Positions 1 to 5,308 of a stretch of 6,508 bases of DNA are shown here, piece after piece. The stretch comes from Rubrivivax sp. GTDB lineage: Bacteria; Pseudomonadota; Gammaproteobacteria; Burkholderiales; Burkholderiaceae. The stretch is from contig SEEY01000226.1 in the NCBI GenBank assembly GCA_004211235.1, positions 1 to 6,508 of the forward strand. The letters run 5' to 3'. Under the pieces are notes generated by a model, which saw only the letters and a program-made list of their open reading frames with translations, was not told the DNA's origin and made no database searches. A program made the translations under genes and the position numbers. The stretch's first letter is position 1. Every line of letters starts with the position of its first letter.

Positions 1-32
1 GCCGCCGACGCATGGCCACCGGGCAAAGACGA

Positions 33-59
33 AGGGCCCGCGTCATCAACACGGGCCCT
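33..59 (-). terminator. Terminator-like hairpin for leftward transcription
   Basis: The arms AGGGCCCG(C)GT (33-43) and ACGGGCCCT (51-59) pair over 9 bp with one bulged C and a 7-nt loop. Read on the minus strand the hairpin is followed by a U-containing tail (TTCGTCTTT, ending near 25). On the plus strand no T run follows. This asymmetry suggests it stops a leftward transcript coming from the 60-460 region. It could instead be a weak bidirectional terminator for a gene left of the window. Confidence 0.45.
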
Positions 60-194
60 GGCTGTAAAAGCGGCCGCAGAACGCCCCGGAGCCAACGAGG
101 GAGGGAGGGAGGAGGAGGAGAACGGCTCCGGGATTGCTGCTCTGGATTCAGAGAGGTTGAGCGGCCTGAATTCCGTGGGGGTGGTGCACTCCTC

Positions 195-216
195 AACCCG
201 AGCAGCGCTCGGGTTT
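195..216 (+). terminator. Perfect 9-bp hairpin, possible terminator
   Basis: AACCCGAGC (195-203) pairs perfectly with GCTCGGGTT (207-215) around a 3-nt loop, AGC. The T tract that follows is short (TTTCC), so termination on the plus strand would be modest. The 5' arm overlaps CTCAACC (192-198), which can pair instead with GGTTGAG at 155-161, so the two stems exclude each other. It could also be a structural element of an unrecognised RNA rather than a terminator. Confidence 0.35.
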
Positions 217-403
217 CCACGGTGTGTGTAGCTTGAGCTGCCGCCCGGGGCCGGAAGTTCCGCAGTGTTGTCCCGGGTTCGGGCGACGATTGTTGTCGTC
301 ATGGTCGTGTGTCCGGCGCTGCCTTCCGGCCCGATCAGCGGTTTTACAAACAGTGCCGTTGGCGAGGCGCCGTCATGCCGCCAGAGAGGCAGAATGTTGA
401 TGT

Positions 404-482
404 TTTGTCCAGTTCAAAGCTGGTATCGCGACGCCATATTAGGTGAAGAAGCAAAATTTGTCTTACGTTTGTCCTGGACAAA
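404..482. promoter_or_regulatory. Probable CarH/LitR-type operator boxes
   Basis: Three copies of TTTGTCY lie at 404-410 (TTTGTCC), 457-463 (TTTGTCT) and 468-474 (TTTGTCC), and a fourth in inverted orientation, GGACAAA, at 476-482. The last two form a perfect 15-bp palindrome centred on T475. The start-to-start spacing of the second and third boxes is exactly 11 bp, and the first is 53 bp further away, about five helical turns. CarH of Thermus is known to bind 11-bp-phased direct repeats as a tetramer. The position just upstream of the MerR/B12 gene suggests autoregulation. Binding is inferred; the boxes are seen. Confidence 0.5.
413..440 (+). promoter_or_regulatory. Weak candidate promoter of the MerR/B12 operon
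   Basis: TTCAAA (413-418) and CATATT (435-440), separated by 16 bp, each match four of six positions of the sigma-70 consensus. It lies between the distal TTTGTCC box and the proximal box cluster, so bound regulator could block initiation or early elongation. On the other strand AAGACA (464-459) and TAATAT (441-436), 17 bp apart, make an equally plausible leftward promoter whose -35 overlaps a box. Neither is strong; both are inferences from the sequence. Confidence 0.3.
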
Positions 483-521
483 TCAAGTTTGGGTGGATGA
501 TGACCGTTCGAAAGGCAGGTC

Positions 522-1493
522 ATGGCTGACACCAAGCTCTACGCTGATGAAAGCGCTCCGGATGCCGGTGCCCTGGCCGGTGGCGTGGGCATCACGGCCG
601 TGGAGCGGGACACCGGCATCAACAAGGAAACGCTGCGCGTGTGGGAGCGCCGCTATGGCTTTCCCACGCCCTTGCGCGATGCGGCGGGCGAGCGCCTTTA
701 TCCGCCCGCGCAGGTCCAGCGGCTGCACCTCGTAAAGCGGCTGCTGGACGCCGGGCACCGCCCCGGGCGGGTCGTCGCCGCCTCGGCCGAAGAGCTGAGC
801 GCGCTGCTGCAGCCCGCCGAAGCGCCGCGCCGCGCGGGTATGCAAGCCGAGGCGCCGGAGATCGCGGCGTGCGCCGCGCTGCTGCAGCGGCATGACATCG
901 ACGGCCTGCGGCGCACCTTGTCCCAGACGCTGCTGCGCCGCGGGCTGGCCGGTGCCGTCAACGAGGTCTTTGCGCCCCTGACGACGCGCATCGGCGAGTT
1001 GTGGATGGGCGGCACCCTGCAGGTCTTCGAGGAGCACATCTACAGCGAGTCGCTGCAACTGGTGCTGCGCCAGGCCATCCATGCGCTGCCCGCGGCGGCG
1101 ACCGGAGGGCCGCGCGTGCTGCTGACGACGCTGCCCGGCGAAAGCCATGCGCTGGGCCTGCTGATGGCGGAGGCGCTGTTCAGCCTGGAGGGCGCGGCCT
1201 GCCTGTCGCTGGGCGTGCAGACCCCTTCGGCGCAGCTTCCGGGTGCGGTGGCGGCGCACCGGGCCGACGTCGTCGCGCTGAGCTTCAGCAGCCAGTTGCC
1301 CAACCGGGCCGTGGTCGCCGGCCTGGCTGAAGTGCGCGGTTTGCTACCGGCGAACATCGAGATCTGGGCCGGCGGCAGCAGCCGGGCACTGCGTTTGCCG
1401 GGGGTGCCGGAAGGCGTCCAATGCCTGGACAGCCTGGGCGCAATCGCGCCACGTGTGGCAAGCTGGCGCGAACTTTTAGAATCCCGCCTCTAA
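522..1493 (+). CDS. MerR-family regulator with B12-binding light-sensor module (CarH/LitR-like)
   Basis: A 323-residue transcription factor. Residues 24-85 are a MerR winged helix-turn-helix with the hallmark TLRVWERRYGFPTP followed by GERLY. Residues about 110-190 are the helical cobalamin cap, containing W161-x9-E171-H172, the Wx9EH motif of B12 photoreceptors. Residues 198-320 are the Rossmann-type B12 domain with E207-S-H209-x-x-G212, where H209 is the expected lower axial ligand. In CarH, adenosylcobalamin drives tetramer formation and DNA binding in the dark, and light breaks the Co-C bond and releases DNA. All key residues are present, so the same mechanism is likely. The ATG is chosen for AAAGG (511-515) six bases upstream. 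A di-iron protein gene follows 13 bases downstream. B12 sensing without light control cannot be excluded. Confidence 0.88.
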   Translation: MADTKLYADESAPDAGALAGGVGITAVERDTGINKETLRVWERRYGFPTPLRDAAGERLYPPAQVQRLHLVKRLLDAGHRPGRVVAASAEELSALLQPAEAPRRAGMQAEAPEIAACAALLQRHDIDGLRRTLSQTLLRRGLAGAVNEVFAPLTTRIGELWMGGTLQVFEEHIYSESLQLVLRQAIHALPAAATGGPRVLLTTLPGESHALGLLMAEALFSLEGAACLSLGVQTPSAQLPGAVAAHRADVVALSFSSQLPNRAVVAGLAEVRGLLPANIEIWAGGSSRALRLPGVPEGVQCLDSLGAIAPRVASWRELLESRL

Positions 1494-1506
1494 ACGAGGA
1501 CCCGAC

Positions 1507-2367
1507 ATGCTTTACCCCGAACTGTTCAAGCAACTCGAAGCTGTGCGCTGGAACATGGACAGCGACATTCCGTGGGACAAGTTCGACGCCAGTCTGCTGA
1601 GCGACGAGCAGGCCCAGACCATCAAGATGAACGCCATCACGGAATGGGCGGCCCTGCCGGCCACCGAGATGTTCCTGCGGGACAACCGCGAAGACAGCGA
1701 TTTCTCGGCCTTCATGTCGGTCTGGTTCTTCGAGGAACAAAAGCACAGCCTCGTGCTGATGGAGTACCTCAGGCGCTTCCGGCCTGAACTCGTGCCCACC
1801 GAGGCCGAGCTGCACGAGGTGCGCTTCGATTTCGACCCCGCCCCGGCTCTCGAGACGCTGATGCTGCACTTCTGCGGCGAGATCCGCCTGAACCACTGGT
1901 ACCGCCGCGCATCCGAGTGGCACACGGAGCCGGTCATCAAGGCCATCTACGAGACGCTCTCGCGCGACGAGGCCCGCCACGGCGGCGCCTATCTGCGCTA
2001 CATGAAGCGCGCGATGGTGAAGTTCGGCGACGAGGCGCGCGCCGCGTTCGCCAAGGTCGGCGTGCTGATGGCCAGCGCCCGCCGCACGGCCCAGGCGCTG
2101 CACCCCACCAATCTGCACGTCAACGCCAAGCTGTTCCCGCGCGACACCATCCAGAGCCGCCTGCCCGACCCGGAGTGGCTGGAGCATTGGCTGGACAAGC
2201 AGATCCAGTTCGACACCGTGTGGGAGAACAAGGTCGTCGAGCGCATCCTGCACAACATGAGCCTGCTGATGGACCGCAGCTTCGCCACCGTCCAGGAGCT
2301 CAACCGCTTCCGCAAGGAAATGGCGGCGCGCATCGTGCCGGCCGCCAGCTCCACTTCGGCGGCCTGA
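1507..2367 (+). CDS. Ferritin-like di-iron protein related to acyl-ACP desaturases
   Basis: A 286-residue, mostly helical soluble protein. It shows the pattern of a di-iron four-helix bundle: an acidic residue at E46 (or E54), E77-x-x-H80 in FFEEQKHS, E125 in CGEIRLNHWY, and E155-x-x-H158 in DEARHGG. The order and spacing (about 31, 48 and 30 residues) resemble acyl-ACP desaturases, which use E, ExxH, E, ExxH to bind two irons and activate O2. At 286 residues it is shorter than the usual 330-360 of that family, and the substrate is unknown. It could be an oxygenase, desaturase or oxidase of lipid, or a ferritin-like iron protein. The ATG has GAGGA at 1496-1500. It shares an operon with the MerR/B12 regulator, which suggests light- or B12-dependent control, and ends before a strong terminator. 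Confidence 0.8.
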   Translation: MLYPELFKQLEAVRWNMDSDIPWDKFDASLLSDEQAQTIKMNAITEWAALPATEMFLRDNREDSDFSAFMSVWFFEEQKHSLVLMEYLRRFRPELVPTEAELHEVRFDFDPAPALETLMLHFCGEIRLNHWYRRASEWHTEPVIKAIYETLSRDEARHGGAYLRYMKRAMVKFGDEARAAFAKVGVLMASARRTAQALHPTNLHVNAKLFPRDTIQSRLPDPEWLEHWLDKQIQFDTVWENKVVERILHNMSLLMDRSFATVQELNRFRKEMAARIVPAASSTSAA

Positions 2368-2385
2368 ACCGCCCCGCCCAATGAC

Positions 2386-2411
2386 AAGAGGCCCCGCGGG
2401 GCCTCTTTTCC
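2386..2411. terminator. Palindromic terminator between convergent operons
   Basis: AAGAGGCCCC (2386-2395) and GGGGCCTCTT (2398-2407) flank GC and form a perfect 22-bp palindrome. On the plus strand it runs into TTTTCC (2406-2411), a good intrinsic terminator 18 bases after the di-iron gene. On the minus strand it lies 20 bases past the stop codon of the ABC membrane protein but has only a two-T tail in that direction, so it should be weaker there. It probably serves both convergent operons. Confidence 0.85.
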
Positions 2412-2427
2412 TTGCGGGTTCGACGAT

Positions 2428-3294
2428 TCAGCCGCCGCGGGCGCGCTTCATCACGATCAGCGCGAAGGCAGCAGCCGCCACCGCGGCCCAACCGAGGAAC
2501 TGCAGCGAGGCCAGGTCCGCCAGCGCGGCGCCGAAGTCGCGCAGCACCCAGGCGGTCAGGTCGCTGCCGTTCTGCATTGCGCTGCCCAGGCCGGGGCCGT
2601 CATGGATCAGCGAGTGGTTGATGCGGTCGTTGAGGCCCTTCAGCGCGTCCAGCGGCCAGCTGATGTCATAGGCCTTGTCGAGCACCGCCACGCCGACGCC
2701 GACGCCGATCAGCACGACCGGCACACCCAGGCGCTTCAGCCAGCTGGACGCGGCCATCAGCACGAAGATGACCGGCGCCAGCCACAGCATCAGCGGCACC
2801 GTGCCGGCCAGGCCGCGCAACAGCACCGGCGACGACGCGAGGATGACCTCGCCCCAGTTCACGCCCGCCGCGCCGGCCAGACCCATCTTCGTGCTCAGCA
2901 CGCCGAGCGCGATCGGCAGGCCCAGCAGCATGCCGACCGCGGCGCCGCCCAGCGGCGCCAGCCAGGCATGCGCCAGCACCGTGGCCAGCACGCTCTCGCT
3001 CGGCCGGCCCGGCAGCGACAGCCAGAACTCGATGGAGCGATCCTGCGTGTCGCGCCGTGCCAGGCCCGGCAGCTGGAACAGCGCCACCAGCATGCAGATG
3101 CCGTAGATCGCAGTGACGGTCACCAGCAGGATGCCGATCGACATCAGCTCCGGGCTCTCGGTCGGCAGGCCCGAGAAGTGGCCGAAGGGCAGCATGGCCA
3201 TGAAGAGGATCGGCGGCGCGAACGCGGCAATCAGCCAGCCGCGCTTGTGCTGCATCCATTCGCGTTGCAGCAGGGTGGGGATGTGGGTTTTCAT
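2428..3294 (-). CDS. ABC-2-type transporter membrane protein
   Basis: A 288-residue integral membrane protein, the likely transmembrane partner of the ATPase encoded just upstream. About six hydrophobic segments are visible: residues 20-38, 53-76, 104-132, 157-181, 190-206 and 264-282. The N-terminus is short and basic. Between segments 2 and 3 lies DRSIEFWLSLPGRPSE (85-100), resembling the cytoplasmic loop of ABC-2 exporters that meets the ATPase. The ATG at 3294 is chosen because GAGGA overlaps the stop codon of the ATPase gene, 11 bases before the start; the open frame runs further upstream only inside the ATPase gene. GntR-ATPase-permease cassettes of the Ytr type often answer cell-envelope stress or export antimicrobials. 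The substrate here cannot be read from the sequence. Confidence 0.85.
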   Translation of the reverse strand: MKTHIPTLLQREWMQHKRGWLIAAFAPPILFMAMLPFGHFSGLPTESPELMSIGILLVTVTAIYGICMLVALFQLPGLARRDTQDRSIEFWLSLPGRPSESVLATVLAHAWLAPLGGAAVGMLLGLPIALGVLSTKMGLAGAAGVNWGEVILASSPVLLRGLAGTVPLMLWLAPVIFVLMAASSWLKRLGVPVVLIGVGVGVAVLDKAYDISWPLDALKGLNDRINHSLIHDGPGLGSAMQNGSDLTAWVLRDFGAALADLASLQFLGWAAVAAAAFALIVMKRARGG

Positions 3295-3305
3295 GATGTC
3301 GGTCC

Positions 3306-4184
3306 TCAGGCTTGCTTGCTGTTCAGCGCCGGGTTGCGGGTCAGCGCCATGAAGAGGTCCACGAGGCTGGGCCGCACGCGCTGGCCCAGGCTCGTGATGT
3401 GCTCGGGCGGCGTGCCGTCGAACAGCGACGTCGTGCGGCCCTGCTCGCGGTAGCGCAGCAGCGGATGGGCGGCGGCCATCGCGTCGGCGGCGGCCGGGTC
3501 GTGGTTCAGCGCGACGAAGCGGCGGTCGATGTCCTCCAGGCTGATCGACAGCGCCACGCGCCCTTCGTCCAGCATGATCACGTCGCTCAGCAGTGCCTCG
3601 ACCTCTTCCACCTGGTGCGTCGAGATCAGCACGCTGCGCTCGCCGTCGCACCACTCGTCGATCAGCATCTCGTAGAAGCTCTTGCGCGACACCACGTCCA
3701 GGCCCAGCGTCGGCTCGTCCAGGATCATCAGCTTGGCGTCGATGGCGGCGATCAGCGCCAGGTGGGTCTGCGCCACCATGCCCTTGGACAGGCTCTTCAC
3801 CTTGTCGCCCTCGCCAACGCTGGTGCGCTTGAGCAGCGCGCGGGCGCGCTCCGCGGAGAACTTGGGCTGCAGCTTGCTCATCAGCGTGATCAGCTCGTGC
3901 ACCTTGGCCCAGCGTGGCAGCACGGCCACGTCGGGGATGTAGCTCAGCTCCGTCAGCAGCTGCTGACGGTTGTGGGTCGGCTCCAGACCCAGCACGCGCA
4001 GTTCGCCCTGCACCGGCAGCAGGCCGACGAGGGCCTTCATCAGCGAGGTCTTGCCTGCGCCGTTGTGCCCGAGCAGGCCGACGACGCGGCCCTTGGGCAC
4101 GGCGACGGACACGTCGTTCAGCGCCATCTTCTTGCCGTAGCTCAGCGTGATGTTCTTGGCTTCGATGAGGTTGGTGTTGTTCAT
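3306..4184 (-). CDS. ABC transporter ATP-binding protein
   Basis: A 292-residue nucleotide-binding subunit that should power the membrane protein encoded downstream. Walker A is GHNGAGKT (39-46), the signature is LSKGM (132-136, usually LSGGQ), Walker B is LMILDEP (152-158), the D-loop follows at GLD, and the switch histidine is H190 in STHQ. The usual Q-loop glutamine appears as D85 in SYIPD, a substitution found in some ABC-2 exporter ATPases. The tail after about residue 215 is an extension typical of drug or lantibiotic exporter ATPases. The start is set by GGGAG (4194-4190) and by the ATGA overlap with the stop of the GntR gene, which implies translational coupling. A longer frame upstream only runs over the regulator in another phase. 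Confidence 0.92.
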   Translation of the reverse strand: MNNTNLIEAKNITLSYGKKMALNDVSVAVPKGRVVGLLGHNGAGKTSLMKALVGLLPVQGELRVLGLEPTHNRQQLLTELSYIPDVAVLPRWAKVHELITLMSKLQPKFSAERARALLKRTSVGEGDKVKSLSKGMVAQTHLALIAAIDAKLMILDEPTLGLDVVSRKSFYEMLIDEWCDGERSVLISTHQVEEVEALLSDVIMLDEGRVALSISLEDIDRRFVALNHDPAAADAMAAAHPLLRYREQGRTTSLFDGTPPEHITSLGQRVRPSLVDLFMALTRNPALNSKQA

Positions 4185-4534
4185 GTCGACTCCCAGTTCA
4201 GATCCTTGGCCGTCAGCCCCAGGCGCTTGAGCTTGGCGCGCAGCGCGGGCCAGTCCTTCTGCAGGAACTGCTCGCGCTCGTGCTTCAGCAGCCGCGCACG
4301 GGCCCCGAGCGTGACGAACATGCCCAGGCCGCGGCGCGTTTCGATGAGGCCGTGCTCGCTGAGCGCCTGCAGCGCCCGCGTCACGGTGAGCGGGTTGATG
4401 ACGTACTGGCTGGCGAGTGCGCGCACCGACGGCAGCGCCTCGCCTTCCGGCGGGCTGCCATCCAGCAGTTGCACGGCCAATCGGTCGGCAAGCTGCTGGT
4501 AGATCGGTGCCTGGTCTGTCCAGGTGGGAGTCAT
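4181..4534 (-). CDS. GntR-family repressor, YtrA subfamily
   Basis: A 117-residue regulator. Residues 10-75 are a GntR winged helix-turn-helix, with IYQQLADRLA at the start, LPSVRALA, a recognition region NPLTVTRALQALSEHGLIETRRGLGMFV. The short C-terminal tail (75-117) is two likely helices for dimerisation, with no ligand domain, which is the YtrA type and fits its typical length of 115-130. Such proteins repress their own ABC operon until an inducer or stress relieves it. The ATG at 4534 has GGAG five bases upstream (4543-4540). It is the first gene of a three-gene operon, and an inverted repeat sits just upstream. The inducer is unknown. Confidence 0.88.
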   Translation of the reverse strand: MTPTWTDQAPIYQQLADRLAVQLLDGSPPEGEALPSVRALASQYVINPLTVTRALQALSEHGLIETRRGLGMFVTLGARARLLKHEREQFLQKDWPALRAKLKRLGLTAKDLNWEST

Positions 4535-4545
4535 GTGAGCTCCGA

Positions 4546-4569
4546 GGTGTGTTGGCGATGTAGCACACC
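4546..4569. promoter_or_regulatory. Probable operator of the GntR/ABC operon
   Basis: GGTGTG (4546-4551) and CACACC (4564-4569) are perfect inverted arms separated by 12 bp, 12 bases upstream of the GntR start codon. The size and place suit a dimeric YtrA-type repressor controlling its own operon. A confident -10/-35 pair was not found beside it; TGCTACAT within the spacer on the minus strand is a weak extended -10 candidate. Recognition by this regulator is inferred. Confidence 0.5.
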
Positions 4570-4701
4570 ATATCTCCAGGCCGGGAGGGCACCTAGCAGG
4601 GCGCGACAGACTGCAGATTTGCCGGGATGGGCTGCAGCGCCGATGCCGAGGCTCGAGGAGGCCGGGGGCGACTCAAGCGACGGGCAGGCCGAATCAGGAC
4701 G

Positions 4702-4728
4702 AAAAAAAACCGGCTCCTGAGAGCCGGT
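4702..4728 (-). terminator. Strong intrinsic terminator of the RRM gene
   Basis: On the minus strand an 8-bp stem, ACCGGCTC with GAGCCGGT, closes a TCAG tetraloop and runs into eight Ts (plus strand A run, 4702-4709). It lies 22 bases after the stop codon of the RNA-binding protein gene. The stretch 4570-4701 to its left holds only the upstream region of the GntR operon and nothing else I recognise. Confidence 0.92.
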
Positions 4729-4750
4729 CATTCAGAGCGGGCCGCTCGAT

Positions 4751-5101
4751 TCAGTAGCGGCCGCCGCCGAAGCCGCCGGTACCGTAGCCGACATCGCTGC
4801 GCTTCGTGGCGGTGTAGCCACCGGCGCTGTAGCCGCCGGCATCCTTGTTCGCTTCACGGGGGCGGGCCAGGCTCACGACGATGGAGCGTCCGTCGACGGA
4901 CATGCCGTTCAGGGCGGCGATGGCGGCCTGGGCGACTTCGGGGGAAGCCATTTCGACGAAACCGAAGCCCTTGGAGGTGCCGGTGTCACGGTCCATCATG
5001 ACCTTGGCCGATGAAACGCTGCCGAACTCGGCGAAGTTGCTTTTCAGGCTGGCGTCGGTCACGGAATAGGGCAGGTTACCCACGTAAATCTTGCTGCTCA
5101 A
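4751..5101 (-). CDS. Small glycine-rich RRM RNA-binding protein (TTG start)
   Basis: A 116-residue protein with one RNA-recognition motif and a glycine-rich tail. RNP2 is IYVGNL (5-10) and RNP1 is KGFGFVEM (44-51), carrying the aromatic residues Y6, F46 and F48 that stack on RNA bases. Residues 89-116 are rich in Gly, Tyr and Arg (GGYSAGGY, GGFGGGRY). Bacterial proteins of this type, well known in cyanobacteria and betaproteobacteria, bind single-stranded RNA, and several are cold-induced. No ATG lies near the RRM; the first in-frame ATG is 252 bases further upstream across non-conserved sequence. TTG at 5101 gives the family N-terminus (M)SSKIYVGNL and has AAAGG seven bases upstream. It appears to be a single-gene transcript, with its own promoter and terminator. 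Confidence 0.9.
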   Translation of the reverse strand: MSSKIYVGNLPYSVTDASLKSNFAEFGSVSSAKVMMDRDTGTSKGFGFVEMASPEVAQAAIAALNGMSVDGRSIVVSLARPREANKDAGGYSAGGYTATKRSDVGYGTGGFGGGRY

Positions 5102-5273
5102 GGATGAGCCTTTCGGAGTTTTGGCGCATCGCGAGGATGCTGATTTGCGGTTTGGAGGCCGCAAGAGGTGGAACGTTCGTGCTCGATCCGGCAGGACCGG
5201 ATCGTCAACACGCAGGGCGGCACGCTCGCCGTGCACCTGAGGTTGCAGGTGGCCGGCGGGCGTTGTCACAGCC
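5102..5273 (-). promoter_or_regulatory. Structured leader of the RRM gene
   Basis: From the predicted start site near 5273 the leader is about 170 nt. It holds four perfect hairpins, in transcript order: CACCTG/CAGGTG (5251-5234, 6 bp, 6-nt loop), CGATCCGG/CCGGATCG (5204-5184, 8 bp, 5-nt loop), TTGCGG/CCGCAA (5164-5145, 6 bp, loop CCTCCAAA) and GCATC/GATGC (5140-5126, 5 bp, 5-nt loop). The third loop carries CCUCC, complementary to a Shine-Dalgarno core. Long structured leaders are known for cold-shock mRNAs; a thermosensor or autoregulatory site is possible but unproven. I see no known riboswitch. Confidence 0.45.
5109..5113 (-). promoter_or_regulatory. Ribosome-binding site deciding the TTG start
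   Basis: AAAGG on the minus strand, seven bases before the TTG codon at 5101-5099. It is the only good Shine-Dalgarno match that gives an RRM protein beginning four residues before RNP2, as is usual for the family. Confidence 0.75.
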
Positions 5274-5279
5274 AAGTGC

Positions 5280-5308
5280 ATTATATATTTTCGAGCATGA
5301 GCCGACAA
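5280..5308 (-). promoter_or_regulatory. Sigma-70 promoter of the RRM gene
   Basis: On the minus strand TTGTCG (5308-5303) and a perfect TATAAT (5285-5280) are separated by 17 bp. AT-rich sequence lies upstream (about 5309-5335) in an otherwise GC-rich region and may act as an UP element. This is the best promoter match in the window. Confidence 0.75.

Larger units (their letters stand above)
60..456. other. Non-coding block rich in inverted repeats
   Basis: No reading frame here has gene-like codon use or a recognisable product, although some frames stay open because of the high GC. The block holds perfect inverted repeats: CCCGGAGCC/GGCTCCGGG (85-93 with 124-132), CTCTG/CAGAG (140-144 with 149-153), GGTTGAG/CTCAACC (155-161 with 192-198), AACCCGAGC/GCTCGGGTT (195-203 with 207-215), GGGCCGGAAG/CTTCCGGCCC (248-257 with 323-332) and GACGA/TCGTC (285-289 with 296-300). 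It matches no RNA family I can recognise; tmRNA, 6S, RNase P, SRP RNA and a cobalamin riboswitch were considered. It may be a structured RNA gene or a structured leader, on either strand. Confidence 0.5.

Noticed and set aside
12..236. A 74-codon plus-strand frame at the left edge
   Set aside because: No ribosome-binding site, an arginine- and glycine-rich product typical of chance frames in GC-rich DNA, and it spans inverted repeats.
1..302. A minus-strand frame open from an ATG at 302 to the left edge (about 100 codons)
   Set aside because: Its codon use lacks the strong third-position GC bias of the real genes, the product is low-complexity (Ser/Pro/Ala) with no motif, and it runs through the hairpins. 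A wider window would settle it.
216..520. A cobalamin riboswitch upstream of the B12-binding regulator
   Set aside because: The conserved B12-box and other core elements were not found; the dyads present do not match its layout.
483..1259. A long minus-strand frame (258 codons) opposite the MerR/B12 gene
   Set aside because: Its product is Arg/Gln/His-rich and lacks any domain; the opposite strand encodes a clearly recognisable regulator. It is a GC-driven antisense shadow.
1285..2253. A 322-codon minus-strand frame opposite the di-iron gene
   Set aside because: It crosses the boundary of two well-supported genes and has shadow-like composition (Leu/Val/His/Gln) without motifs.
3312..4502. 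A 396-codon plus-strand frame opposite the ABC ATPase and GntR genes
   Set aside because: The minus strand carries all Walker, signature and helix-turn-helix motifs; the plus-strand product is His/Gln/Ala-rich and featureless.
4611..4636. Two CTGCAG copies able to form a 6-bp stem
   Set aside because: Short self-complementary hexamers are common at this GC content, and no T tract or gene boundary supports a terminator.
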